A stretch of DNA of 64,000 nucleotides from Dromaius novaehollandiae (GCF_036370855.1 NC_088098.1:144248721-144312720); one strand, 5' to 3'. Counted from the first letter of the stretch, positions 42,319-54,128 are shown. The notes: generated by a model from the sequence alone, not told the origin. A program made the numbers and translations.

Positions 42319-45300
42319 CAATTTCTGTCATTCTTAGAAAATACTGACAAATCTGAAATTGTTAAGGAAAAATATTGTTCTATATTGTCTATATAGCAAA
42401 AATAACCAGTTCTGTATTTGTTATGTGATCACCTAGGGAGAGAGTAACACAATAGCTACACCCAATGGCAACTTGATTAAATGCTATTTTTCTGAAGAAA
42501 ACTGCTGATGTTTTCTTACCAAAGGCTGAACAATCAAGGTCAAACATAAATACTTACGCCAGTTTTAACAGCTGCTTTTTCATGAAGATAGATTCATTTT
42601 TAAATGGTTCCAAAGTGAGTAATCTTTCCCTTTCATAAATCAGATTGTCCTTGCAATTTGTCTTTTAACGCACAGCAATGTTATTTTTCTGGCTGGTTTA
42701 TTATCTTCTCCCAGTAGTGCACTTGGACTTGGAAAAAGAACCGTGGCAAGATATTCTCCTTACCAGTTTCTTCTGCTTCATATTTCCTCTTCATTGTGGT
42801 CAGAAAAGTACCTTTCAGATTATGAACCAAGTGAGGTGTTGCAGTGTTACAGTCTGGATTTGCAAAAAAAACTCAAAGCAAAGCTCTAATATGGATATGA
42901 GCTGCCTTCAGTTCCACAGAATGTAATATTAGCCTCTAAGGCTATATACAGATACATAAGCAAACTTTTTGACTTTAAGTGGGATAGCTGTTTTTTTCGT
43001 TGAGAAGTTACAAAATTTAGATGAACGCTTAACATTTCCATTTTGTTTTAAGGAGAATAAAATATCTTCATACATAATTTCTCAATAGATACGGGATCAT
43101 AACTTAAACGGAAGTACTGTTCACAGATTTGCTGCTAATCAAACTAGGTTAAGAAAAAAAATAAAGGGAAGAAAAAGAGAATCGTATTCTGAAGTTGTGG
43201 TCTACAGTGCATAGGATCATCACAAATCAAGTCTCAGAACAAGAACTGAGAAACTGGAAGAAACAAAGCAATGGGCCTGCCACCCATACATCTGGTAGAA
43301 AATTAAGGCCTTCATTCTGTTGATTTTTTGTCTATTTTATATTTGCACCATGGCTGATGTACACTTGCCACATTAAATTCTTATCTCAGGAAAAGCAGCA
43401 AAATTTCAATTTTCAGTTTAGTTACTGGGAATTTAGGAGAAATTTCTACAAAAATTAATAAATGAAGGGGAAGATTTATCTTCCTGGACCTGAACTTGGA
43501 TTATTACAATATATCATTATATTTTCCAGTAACATTCCCCATTGGTATAATGTAAAAGTGATTCATGGGTTGCAGCAGGCTTTCAGACTTACAAAGCAGA
43601 TTTAAAAACATACCATGAACCTCAGCTGGTCACTGCTCGCAGTCCCCTGCTGCCCTGAGCAGTTCTGTTGCATGACACATTGCTTATATATTCACAAAAA
43701 CCATTGTGATGCTCCTCTGGTCACAAAGGAAGATGCAATACTTCTCTGGAAGAGTAAAGACTCCAAAGATTTAAAAAAGGCAAAGTCAGAGAAAGTGCCA
43801 GGGGAGCTTTGGTCTGCGGTCAGTGGGGAGAGAGGAAGAGAAGAACTCTGCCCACGAGAGCAATCTGCATGCATCAGAGCAACTTCCTGCCTCAGCACTG
43901 TGGCAGGGTCCTAATTTGAGCTGTCCTTTCATTATGCAGCCATCACCCAAAACTCACAAATCTCTGTCTTACCACTTCTCAGCATTAGCTGGGGAGCAAA
44001 AATCTACTAAGGCCACCGTTTGCTTCTGCCACTCCACTACTCAAGAAAGAGCCCATTTGGTTCAGACACACCACCAAGAAGACCAAAATAACACAGGATG
44101 AATGGGCACTAGTTGTCTCTCAGAAACACCAATACATTTCACTTGGCTGACCTGGAGAGGCTTAGAGGATCAGCAAAGCATATGCTAAAATCATGTGTTT
44201 TCTTTTCCTCTCCATGTCTATCCTTCATCAATGCCTATGGAAGTGGGGACACCCTCACTGATGCAAGGCATTCCCTCAACTCTGTCTTTCTCTCTTACAG
44301 AGGGCCTTTGCACGCCTGACCTACCATTTCTCTGCAAAGGCTGTCACTGCTCATCAATCTCACAGCTGAAAGAGCAACACAGCCAAAAATTCACCCCAGG
44401 TGGAAAAACAAAGTCCAGAGCTAATTGCTGAGTAGCAAAGATGCTTTTTATGAGAACTCCGAAGACTGTATTATCCAACTATGTGTAACAGCCTCACAGA
44501 TACCATTTCTCAATCAAAGTTCTGTTAAAACTAGTTATGCTGATGGCAGATAGCTTATAGAAGGGTTAAAGGATGCTGAGAGGATGCCACCATACCTATT
44601 GCTGGAACACACTCTTTAAAACAACATAGCTGAAAGGCCTCAAATATCCCAAGGTGTCACCAGAAGTCCCTGTAGGAGCATGGAAAACGTAAAGCAAACA
44701 GGATTTAAATTTGCCTGCATACACCAAAGCACTTGCTACAAAGAAAGACCCCTGCAAAGGCGGGTTGCATTGGAATTTGTACTTGGAGTCAGCAGACACC
44801 TGGCCAGAAGTGGCTGTTCCTCACAAAGCAATGGCCCTGCAAGCGAAAGAACTAAGATCAGAAGCAACTCAGTTCTGGTGAGGACACCTGTGCTCTTCCT
44901 CACATGGGGAGGAGGTCTTCTTCACAGTGCTTGTCATGTAGCAAGAAAAACGGGAACATGCTCTGATGAAACCAATCATGCCTCTGCTTTGTCAGAGCAG
45001 TCAGGGCCTACTCTGATACTCACCTGGCAAGCAGAGCTGGGCTTCAGGCTCTTTCAGATCCTCCAGCGTGGACTTCCTGGGGGAAAAAAATTAAAAGCCT
45101 CTTTTTGAGGGGGAGTGGCCGAGTTTTCATTCTAACTGTTATGCACCTGAGCTGATAATATAACTTCCTAATAAAGGTGCTGATTCTTAAAAAGCAGAAT
45201 GACTTCAACTTCCAAAGCAACAGAGGGACCCTGAGATCACTCCTTTAAAGGTTTTCCAGCAAAGACCTGCATCTGCCCTACTCATGCTGGCTAGTCACAC

Positions 45301-47517
45301 CCTTTGGCTGTGTCTGAGTGCTTTCTCTTGAGTCATAGCACTCCACCGGCATGCAGGGTGCTTTAAAAGCACATGAAATGACAGCTGTGTGCCCTGAAGA
45401 TCTGACAATTACAATGGGCTTTACTAAGCAAGGATGAAAACAGGCAGTGGCAGAGCTGAAAGGGGTATAAGAGGACAGAAGACACAGGTGTGGAAGATAG
45501 TGAGATGGGCCTGATGTTGTGTGCCCACTGTTTGCTGGGAGGAAGCTTTTAGGAGAGCTTGCAGGCACACATGTATGAGAGATGGTTTTTTCCAACATAT
45601 GACATGGGCTGCTTTTACCATGCTCCTCATCCAAGGGTAAATTAACATTTCCTCAGTGAAAAATGCATAGAGTTCATGTTTAGCCACTTACTTCTTTCAC
45701 TTAAAAGAGTAATTAATTCACAGATACCACCACTTCCTCCAGGCTACTCTTTAGCATGAAACTAATATTGCTGGTGCAGTTGAATAAGCAAAATCAGTTC
45801 TCTGGACTGGTTTATTAAGGGCAGGAGGGTGGGGAATCAACACAGAACTGAGTCAGCCCCACACATTGCTGCCAGCTGTTTGGTCAACCTCATTTCTTTA
45901 TTTTGTGCTTGTGCCTGGTTGCTGCAGGATGTAACACCTTGCTTTGTCTAGAGAGCAAGTGAGCGTTCAGAACAAATTACTCACAGGCTGCAGCTCCTGG
46001 CAAAGTCACCTTCATGCCGCATAACCCGCAGGTAGGCAACGCTGCACAGGGACTGCAGTATACGAGGAAACTAGCTGAAACCCACTACCCCAACTTCTGC
46101 AATACCCTGTAGATATCTGTACCATGAGATCCTACTTGGGCAGAAATGAGCTAGCTGTGCAGTGGCTCGTGGACTGTGCCCTATCGCTTTTGAGGAGGAA
46201 AGGACCACTGAGGCCTTGCAATTTGATTTTGTACCTATCACAGAATACGACAAAAGGCCAGCTTTTCCGCACTGAGGGAGGCTGATTCCTCTACAGTTCC
46301 TTCTACAGTGAAAGGAGAGCGAGGCCTCCTTTAGATGGCTACTGAGCATAGACTCCTTCGGTACCTGATTCAGTGTGGGTACCTGTCCCCTCTGATTATA
46401 ATGACAGCCCAACAAGATTAGTCCCACTAAGCTAACGCCCTTTTCAAATACTTTTCACACATTCTTTGATGCATATTACTGAGCCTAACAACTCACTGAA
46501 CTTTGCACTATGGCATTCATCTTAGAAAGGCATCTGCTCGTGAATTAGAGGCACTACAGATAGAATCATCTGGTGTCTGTGTCTCAGCAGTCACTCTCAC
46601 TTCCCTTCTAATCTCTGGAGGAAAATAGCACATGCAAGATATTTTGGGTGAATTGTGCCCTAAATTACCTATTTCTCTGCCTTGGCAACAAAACCACATT
46701 CAGATAGGGTTCATATGAGATGAATCCCATCTCCAGTGATCCTGAATATACCACTGCATATTCCTTAGAGTTAGTTTTTCCCCGTAGGAGTTATTTCCTG
46801 ATAGCCAGACAATCACAATTAAGTGAAATTTCAGCTTCCATTACGAAAGACAGAGATGCTTCTAGCCTGTTTGGCTGTGCAGAGAAGCTCATAAATGTGA
46901 ACAACGTGTCTAGAGACTCATAAATGGGAAAACACGTTCAAAATGCCCAAAATACTTCGAAAATAAATCTCATGATTTGCAGGCCTTCCTAATATTTGAG
47001 GACTCAAGGTTGACAACACTGTAAATAACAGTTTCTGGCCCCAAATGGACAGCATTTTTTTATAATTTTAATTCAGAATGATACAGAATATAAAAAAGAT
47101 GATTTAAAACCTCTGTCAAAAAGTCCATAAACAATATAAGCCATTCCAGAGAAAGCTGTCACATTTGAAGTGTCTGTTTACACCGTAAGGAATCTTTCAG
47201 CTCAAGGGATAAATCTGCAAGCCAGCATAGGCAAGAATAGGGATGACCACTCACCATCTCTCCTGGTGGAGGGAAATGAGAAATATAAGACTTAGTCAAC
47301 ATAACCAGAAGGGAGTTCAACCTTGCAGCTTGCACATCAGCTGCAAGAGAAGAATTTAAGTTTTGACTGAGGCTTACACAAGGACACCAAGCCATTTTCC
47401 AGACCAAAAAACTTTCACAGGCAAGCTCTCTTTGTAGAGGGAACCTTTGTTTTGGCTTTCTCTTTCCACCACCACTCTACCTGGAGCCATGGGCTTTTTC
47501 TTCCTCTTTACCTGAAC

Positions 47518-47543
47518 ACTAACCCTAACCTAACCCCTAAAAC
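47518..47543. repeat. Short interstitial telomere-like array (CCCTAA-type)
   Basis: The plus strand reads ctaaccctaacctaaccc followed by ctaaaa: about four units of the vertebrate telomere repeat in the CCCTAA orientation, one short by a base and the last degenerate. It is embedded in ordinary intergenic sequence. Confidence 0.6.
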
Positions 47544-48837
47544 AGCCCTGTAGATTAGCTTCTTTTGAACCCACTCTTCCACTGCCCCACTCCCTATCTC
47601 ATTTTCACTCTGTCATCTCTCTGCAGACAGGGTGTATTACTTCCATGAAGGAAAGGAGGAAGCAAACTGAACCATGCCCAGACCCAGCTCCGTATTTCAG
47701 CTGACCCATGATAACCACTTGTACTTCATCTGACACTGGTCTCCTTCCTGTAGATTATAGCGCAGAGGAAATGCCCGGTTGCTGCCCACCAGTTTCAGAA
47801 GATTTCCCTGTCTTCTTTCACGAGCTCATCCTCTAAGGTTAAGCTCCAGGTCTATAGGACCAGGATCCTGTGTCCAGTTTCAGAAGGCCCCTGTCATCCA
47901 TCCAGGTGCTCAAAGAATTAGAATACCTTAGCCCAGCCTTTAAGACAATGGGACTACCTTCAAAGTGCATTTACATAAATTTAAATATCTCCACCTGGAA
48001 AGGTAGGCACAAAAGAATTATTTCCAAACCCACACCTTGAAAGTCATGAATCAGATTCACCAAAACTCTGGCATTAGAAGAATAAAAGATTTTTCTATCT
48101 TTGTTATTACCCTTAAACTGTGTTTTCAGGATTTTTTCCTGAAAAAATACGGGGATTAAAAGGAATTTTGAAATGGAGGACGGGATTATCAGACACTTAC
48201 ATCACTGTAGGAGCCTGGGCTTTCACATGGGTGTCATACATTCAGAATAAAACCATGACTTCCCAGAACTGCATTCACCTCCCCCAGGCTGGTGGAGCAG
48301 CAATGCAAGAGTAGAGCAGGCATTTTCTTCTCAAAAACAATGCATTAGTCTCTCAAAAGATTCTTTTATCTGGCAATATGACACCATGACCTGAACTGCA
48401 AGAGGAATTTTCTTTTAAATCAGGTACCTCTTTGAGTCAGGACTTTGGGAAATACACAATTCCTGCTCAGTCCCCACCTCCAATGACCTTCTTCCCTTCA
48501 AAAAACTTTCAGAAAATGTCCAAAAGCCAAAAGGTTCGGGTTTGTACCTATTTACATGCAGCTGTTGACTGCAGGAACATGAATTCAGCCACTGTAGGAA
48601 ACAAAGTCTAAAACACAAAACATGGATGTGTGCAGAACATCAGTGCAAAGGCATGAGCAAATACAGTGCACTGTCTGCTCTTCCCAGACATACATGGGTA
48701 GAGAAAGTTGAAGAAAAACTTATAAAAGATTCCAGTTATTTTACACGGGTGACTTTCTACATTATATGAATCAATGCTAGCGCAGGGGAAATCTAATGCA
48801 CTCAGATCCAAGGAACAACTCTATCCTAGCCCAAAGG

Positions 48838-48842
48838 TTCAG
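48838..48842. repeat. Possible target-site duplication, left copy (ttcag)
   Basis: The five bases ttcag directly precede the TG at 48,843 that ends the minus-strand LTR. The same five bases follow a CA at 50,199-50,200. A 5-bp match over a region this long can arise by chance (roughly one in ten by my estimate), so the pairing is tentative. Confidence 0.3.
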
Positions 48843-49016
48843 TGTCATGGCTAGACGGTGACAGTGACACAGTACTAGCAGAGGCTGTGGGGGAAGCTGT
48901 CGCGGCCCGAAAGGAGTCGTTCAGGACAACCTCCCTCCTCTTGGGGCCAACAACAAACTTTGTGATGCCCTTGGACTGAATTAAGGTGAAACGACACCAG
49001 CCAACCAGTTTTAAGA

Positions 49017-49022
49017 TTTATT
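49017..49022 (-). promoter_or_regulatory. Poly(A) signal AATAAA of the LTR
   Basis: The plus strand shows TTTATT, so the minus strand carries AATAAA. It lies about 350 bases downstream of the LTR TATA box and about 175 bases before the LTR 3' end, the usual R/U5 placement. Confidence 0.6.
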
Positions 49023-49136
49023 AACACAAAGATAAGGCATATGGTCAAATAGGATCAACTAGGTAGACAAGTCCTGTGTCACACGTTTCAAACAGATTCA
49101 ACAAAAGAGAGGGAAAAAGAGAGAAAAAGGGGAAAA

Positions 49137-49158
49137 GAGAGAGAGAGAGAGAGAGAGA
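49137..49158. repeat. (GA)11 microsatellite within the LTR
   Basis: Eleven uninterrupted GA units on the plus strand, within a longer purine-only stretch (about 49,104-49,163). On the LTR's own strand it is a CT-rich tract between TATA box and poly(A) signal. Confidence 0.9.
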
Positions 49159-49368
49159 AAAAGATATCACCACCCGTGGATCCAGCGGCGTCCCGTTGGT
49201 CCTCTTCCTTTGGGAGTCTCGGCGGCTGGGGGGGGGGGCTCCCGTCTGGTGGTAGGTGGGTCCTCTTCACCTGCCACTCTGAGTCCGATGATGTTCCCCT
49301 GACTCCACTCCACTTCTTCAGTCGTCGCAAACAAGCGCCCGCCTCGCCCCCATTCACACAGTCTGCAG

Positions 49369-49376
49369 TTTTTATA
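49369..49376 (-). promoter_or_regulatory. TATA box of the LTR promoter
   Basis: Minus strand TATAAAAA. A GC-box-like ggcgggg (49,391-49,385) lies about ten bases upstream. This is the core-promoter arrangement of a retroviral U3, pointing towards lower coordinates and therefore away from ASMT. Confidence 0.55.
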
Positions 49377-49669
49377 GGTTCTTGCCCCGCCTCTGGGAGG
49401 TGCTTCCTCACTTCCCATGCAGATCACAGTCCGCCCTCTCGGGACCTTCCAGAAACAGGCTGGGGGCATCTGGGGGTCTCCTGCTCATGCGCAGATGGCA
49501 AATGAGTATGCGCGGTTCGTGCCAGACGTGCTGTTCCCCTAGAGGCGACCTTCTGCCCTTTTCGTGCCCTTTTTCCCCCGTGCAGGTGCACGAGGTTGTT
49601 TACCTTGCGGACAGCTCCCCAGGGTGCCGGCGCAGCATTGCCCGACGCGCCTTGGCAGCGGCGGCTCTG

Positions 49670-49688
49670 CAGCAGCAGCAGCAGCAGC
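49670..49688. repeat. Short CAG trinucleotide repeat
   Basis: About six consecutive CAG units in the CpG-rich tract near one possible LTR end. One plus-strand frame reads it as glutamine, but no gene model supports that frame. Confidence 0.85.
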
Positions 49689-50200
49689 AATGTCAAGACA
49701 AAACCACATTTAGTACCGGTTCTCTACAGAAGCTAATGTAAGATAGGTAGGTAGATAGATAACCAGAATGCCATTAGCTAAGGTGCAGAATAAAAACGTT
49801 TGTGCTGAATAAAAGGGAGGCCGGGTGCAGGGATGGGTGGGAAGCTGCACCAGGAGCGTTGGAAGGGCACCAGGAAGGGGGCAGGGCTGGCGGGCCAGCA
49901 GGGCCCCCCAGGGCTCCTTGTCAGGGTGCCACGAGAGGCCCGGGGCACCAGGAAGTGGTGTTGGACATGCCAGCCCTGGGCACGGAGGCGGTGAGGGTGG
50001 CAGCTCACCGGGGAGCGGGGACAAGGGCAGCACAGGAGGCCAGGAGAGGGATGCCAATGTGAGCTGGCCATGGCCATGCCTCTGCTTGACCTGTCTGCTC
50101 CGTCATCTTCTCCTTCAGCTGGTGACAATACCCACCCTGCCAGTGTTTACCATTTTCAGCTTTAATGGGGAAATAAATAAGAGCCCAGTATCGTCAGCCA

Positions 50201-52852
50201 TTCAGGCAGTCATACCTATAAGCAAACACAAGTGGGAGCAATAAAGTCACTAAATCCTTGCTATAAGCTGCCTCCCTTGTTCCCAGAGACGCTTATACTC
50301 TTTCAGTAAAAAAAAGAAATGAAGTATAACGCCAACATACTGGGATGTCAGGTTGCTTATGATACAGTAAAAGGATTTTTATAGCCAAGCTCTGCTGAAC
50401 TAGCAAAATCTCTTGTAAAGTGGGGCCCTGTTTTCTGCTTCATATTAATGATAAGTAAAGAGAGATTCAGGTCATGGAATCCACCAAACATTAAAGTAAA
50501 AGGCTTTTTCCTCCCATGCGTGCTTCCAGATTGAAAGCTGTGTGATAAAAATAGGTTTGTGTTTATTAAATACTGAATACAGATATGCTTTCAACAATTT
50601 TATCTTAACCCTCAATGTCTAAAACGTGTAAGTTACATGGTACTTTAGCTGTGGCCATAATATGAATGCACAGTTTCCTAAGTGGTTTTTTTTCATAGTA
50701 AGAAAGCCTGACATTATCTTAAGAACACAACAGCAGCAACATCTAGTGGCAAGTGAGATAGCAGCACCTATACCAAAGCACTAGTGGCAAGTGAGATAGC
50801 AGCACCTATACCAAAGCAGAATCTGTTTAATAGGGAAGCAAAGCCGAACAGACACAAATGTATAAAAATAGTAGCAACAGAAGATTAAGATATTTTGTAA
50901 GAATTTGTATTTAAAAGTTTTCTAATGTGATTTAAAATTTACTAATGTTTTTAATATATATAAATATATATCAAATATAAACTACTCTTGTCTTTCCCTT
51001 TGCTTCACATGACTAACATTGTCATTATTTTACATACCAATTGATTTGATGATAATATGTTTGTATCCTATTTAGCATTCTTAGAGTTTAAACATACAGA
51101 AGCATAACAGCAGAATTTCAAGGGAAATTATATATGTAGTTATTGTTTTGTTAGGTATTCAGGAGGTGAACAGTATGATGCTTTAAACAGGAAAGGAACA
51201 TTAGATGTGTGATAAGATATTCAACATTCCTCAAAGGACAGAAGTGTACCTTGGCTTTTATATGCAAGGTTCAAAACAACTCAATTTTTTCCTGTTTTTT
51301 TTTCCTTCTGGCACTAGTCATGTATTTAGGTTGTCAAACACCCATTATTCAGGATAGATGATTTTGAAGAAAAAAATGCATCTAACTTTCAAATTTTTAC
51401 TATCTTATCTTTCGATTATGTCCCTTACTTCATGCTCTCTTTTAAATATAAGCATTACATTGTGCCCAGAACTGCTAAGTGGGATATTTCTCAGCTAGGC
51501 CCTGGAAAAAAACAGACCAAGGACTCTCCTTCACAAACAGGAAAATTTATCAGTTTAAAACTTATGATGGAATATCTATTATTAACAAATATATTTGAGT
51601 ATACACAGTTAGACACAGACAGACATTTTAATATCTGTTTTTTTATAGTCACACAAAATAAAGAGATTGCCCTTACCATACTGTCCTGCTAAGGACTCTT
51701 ATCTATCCCTGATCTCTCAAAATGTGCACTGTAGAAAAGCTGCAAGACCCAGCTTCAGGTATCTATACCTTATTTTCAGCTTCATACAGACATAAAGAAG
51801 ATTTTGAATACACTTTAAGATAACGCCCTATTCAGCTAGAGTGAAGTGATGGCTGAAAGAATAAGAACGTCCCTGGGGCCATGTTGACACATTCTATTCC
51901 ATTCAAAGTCCCTGAGCTGAAAGTCACCAACGCTTCTGAGAGATGGTTTGGGGAATCCATAGCCTGTATCTGGACAGTGCCATTCAACTGAGATGTCTTT
52001 GCACTTGACAGTAGTTCAACCGAGACTGACCCTATTTGTCTCCTGGAGCCTTAATCTTTCCAGCATTCCCCATACAGTCACAGAAATCCACAGCTATATA
52101 AAGAATTAAAGCTGGGGGCTAACAGAGAACAACCTCCTTCAAATGAAGGTCCAGGTTGAACTGAAACTACGTTGCAAAAATAACAAACAAACTAACGGAA
52201 ACCCTGCAATAAATGAATATTTACTTTGCACTATCAAGCACTCAAAGTGTAGAGTGTCAAAATTAAGGTTGTTTGAGCTCCAAGGATCCAAATCTTAACA
52301 TGGAAATAGACCCCTACTTCTTATACTAGCTTTTTTTTTCATATGTTTTGTTAAGAAATTACAAAAGTTGCTGCAGCTGCAACTAGTGTTCAAGCCACAT
52401 GTGCAGAGCTTCACTTCCTACTACCTTATCCAAACAGTTCCTGCTTCAGTCTTCTGAGTACACCTGTAATAGCAAGTTGTACTTCACCAACTGATGTAAA
52501 GAAATAGCAGGAGGCAGGTAGCAAGAAGATACCTGCTGCATAACTGGATCTTCCACTACCTTACTCTGCCTCTCAGCTCCTCCTTCCTGGGCTCTTGAGA
52601 GTGTCACTGATGCAGAAGCATTGCTGTGCTCCCAACAATCATCAGGCTAGGCTATGAAGTTCTCTTTTTTACAAGCAAATCTGATATCTAAGGGAAATAC
52701 AACACAATTTTTCATACCAGCTTCCTCTGGGCCGTTTTGGTAACTCAGCTTCTCCATGGACATCAACTTGACTGTGAATTATCACTTACCACCAAAGCTG
52801 CCATACCCCAAGTCTGCCAAAACAAAAGCCAAGCTGGTCTTGTGTGCCCCTC
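50201..52852. other. Intergenic, no gene recognised
   Basis: AT-rich sequence without recognisable coding content. It contains a perfect tandem duplication at 50,743-50,818 (listed separately) and an alternating TA stretch near 50,951-50,980. The ttcag at 50,201-50,205 is the possible right target-site copy of the neighbouring LTR. Confidence 0.6.
50743..50818. repeat. Perfect 2 x 38 bp tandem duplication
   Basis: A 38-bp unit starting ctagtggcaagtgagatagc and ending ccaaagca fills 50,743-50,780 and is repeated without mismatch at 50,781-50,818. Absence of divergence implies a recent duplication or a variable-number locus. Confidence 0.95.
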
Positions 52853-53550
52853 TGTGACGTGCCACTAGAGGGGCATCTGGGATTCTTTTGGATTCCAGGG
52901 TTAGTTGCACTGAACTTGAGAGATCATCATTCTTATTAGAGCTAAGCAGTTCTACATATATGACGGACACTGGACAACACTAAACAATTAACACCAGACA
53001 ATCTACAAGTATAACAAAGTTAAAAATAGAATACACATATCAGAGCTCTATGGTTAAGCCATGGATGCACGGTGCAATGACTGTTCTTGGAGTCATGGTA
53101 CAATGACTGTTCTTGCCCCTTCCTTGTCCTTATTGGCCACATCTCCAGTATAGTTTTCCCTGGATTATTCTCACCACACTTGACCTGCACCGAGGCGATT
53201 CATGTTCTCCCTGTCAGTTGGCATCAGGGGTGTCCCTGCTGATGGGTGGGTTGTCAGGTCTGCAGGCCAGCTGACAGCAAGTCCGAGTCCACACCAGAGG
53301 TATGTGGCTTACTTTCTTTTATCCTTCCTGGGCTTAGTTCATTATCCAATCGATCAGTGCCAGATCACAGTTACACAACAGAGCAGATGGCCACAGTCGA
53401 TAACAGTATGAATACCAACAGGATGCTCAACAGTCTGGTCAACTGATAGCAGTATGCATAGGCAACAGATAACAGTGCGGATGTGCAACAAATAACCCAG
53501 TGCAAAATTCCACAGTACGGAGATGCTTACAGTGTGAGTCTGCAGTGTCA
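52853..53550 (-). mobile_element. 3' LTR of an endogenous retrovirus, minus strand
   Basis: On the minus strand the element starts TGACACTGCAG at 53,550, directly after a polypurine tract (gcaaaagagaag, 53,562-53,551), and ends ..cgtcaca at 52,853, giving 698 bp with TG..CA ends. A CCAAT-type attgg near 53,350 and an ATAAAAG TATA-like box (about 53,322-53,316) lie mid-element. The last 180 bases align by eye with window positions 60-241, which identifies a second copy of the same family on the other strand. U3 holds degenerate direct repeats and a 15-bp duplicate, caatgactgttcttg, near 53,078 and 53,101. The 5' half of the provirus is missing before ASMT exon 8. Confidence 0.7.
53398..53478 (-). 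repeat. Degenerate U3 direct repeats in the LTR
   Basis: On the minus strand variants of cATACTGTTATC occur three times (within 53,478-53,465, 53,457-53,443 and 53,410-53,398), with looser copies on either side. Clustered short repeats upstream of the TATA-like box are typical of retroviral enhancers; here that role is inference. Confidence 0.5.
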
Positions 53551-53562
53551 CTTCTCTTTTGC
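53551..53562 (-). other. Polypurine tract of the endogenous retrovirus
   Basis: Minus strand gcaaaagagaag ends exactly at the TG that opens the LTR. This is the position at which retroviral plus-strand DNA synthesis is primed, and it supports the LTR border at 53,550. Confidence 0.55.
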
Positions 53563-53565
53563 TGA

Positions 53566-54128
53566 CTAGGTTCGCTCAGCACTCATGGGGTTATTGGAGG
53601 GCTGCAGCAACCCTACAGTGTAGCGACTCTGGCCATGGTGCACTTGGGGTTCCTTAACTCCTGGGGAGCACCCCAGAGCAAATCCCTCTTCTATGGGCTG
53701 CACCATCCTGAGTCCCACGCTTGCCTGTGTGACACCTATCACCCTCCAAGTCCATTTCCTTATACAAGGCACTCTTCCCTTTTGCAAAAATCACATTTGC
53801 CGTGGACAAAATGACCCACAACCCAAAGGCCACCTTGCCTCCCCATGCAATTTCTGTTTAGAGAGAAACTGTCTTCATGAACAAGTTTCCCTCTAAAATC
53901 TGGTATTTGTAGACTGTTCACATCCAGAAATTCAGGCCTAAATCCCAAGAAATAATTGGAAGAAGTGTATTTATTCCTCCAATAACAAATCACATTGCTG
54001 CCCTGTAAGTGTCCAATCCTTCTGTGAATCTTGTTGTATAGCCTGCACAAATGTGTATCACAAACTGTAGCACAGGAAGAGGAAATGTTTTGTTTGCTTA
54101 GTTTTTTCTTTCCCACTTCAACTAACAT
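53566..54128 (-). pseudogene. Degraded last gene of the endogenous retrovirus, identity unresolved
   Basis: Two overlapping minus-strand open stretches in different frames lie just upstream of the polypurine tract: 54,128-53,760 (122 codons) and 53,787-53,566 (73 codons). The second ends four bases before the polypurine tract, where the final gene of a provirus normally stops. The switch of frame between them suggests one ancestral reading frame with a frameshift in the 28-base overlap, but I cannot prove it. The first stretch has several cysteines and a CxxC-like pair; neither has a long hydrophobic segment. I could not decide between an envelope, integrase-tail, dUTPase or other product. 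The 5' border towards ASMT is not visible. Confidence 0.35.

Larger units (their letters stand above)
27011..48842. other. Intergenic, no gene recognised
   Basis: About 22 kb without a supportable gene. The longest open stretches (for example 142 codons at 44,680-45,108 plus, 129 codons at 39,632-40,021 plus, 118 codons at 45,278-45,634 and 46,071-46,427 minus) have no recognisable domain and no plausible splice partners. Small repeats inside it are listed separately. Confidence 0.6.
48843..50200 (-). mobile_element. GC-rich LTR (probably solo) of an endogenous retrovirus
   Basis: Read on the minus strand this stretch has the order expected of an LTR. A GC-rich upstream part carries a GC box (49,391-49,385) and a TATAAAAA box (49,376-49,369). 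After a transcribed-length stretch with a long CT tract comes AATAAA (49,022-49,017), then about 175 bases ending in catgaca at 48,843. CpG density and GC content are far above the surroundings. The 3' end is convincing; the 5' end is not. A conservative end is the 'aca' near 49,700, where tgtcttgaca begins on the minus strand. A longer end at 50,200 is flanked by the same ttcag as the other side. No primer-binding site follows 48,843, so no internal region is attached. Family not identified. Confidence 0.65.

Noticed and set aside
44680-45108. 142-codon plus-strand open stretch
   Set aside because: Composition and lack of motifs suggest chance; no similarity recognised.
49382-50244. Several overlapping 86-139 codon open stretches on both strands, one with a glutamine run
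   Set aside because: They reflect high GC, scarce stop codons and a CAG repeat within the LTR region; none looks like a protein.
1-54128. Other genes, tRNA or rRNA genes, or CRISPR arrays in the desert
   Set aside because: No multi-exon protein match, cloverleaf-like block or regularly spaced repeat array was seen. Non-coding RNA genes cannot be excluded by reading alone.
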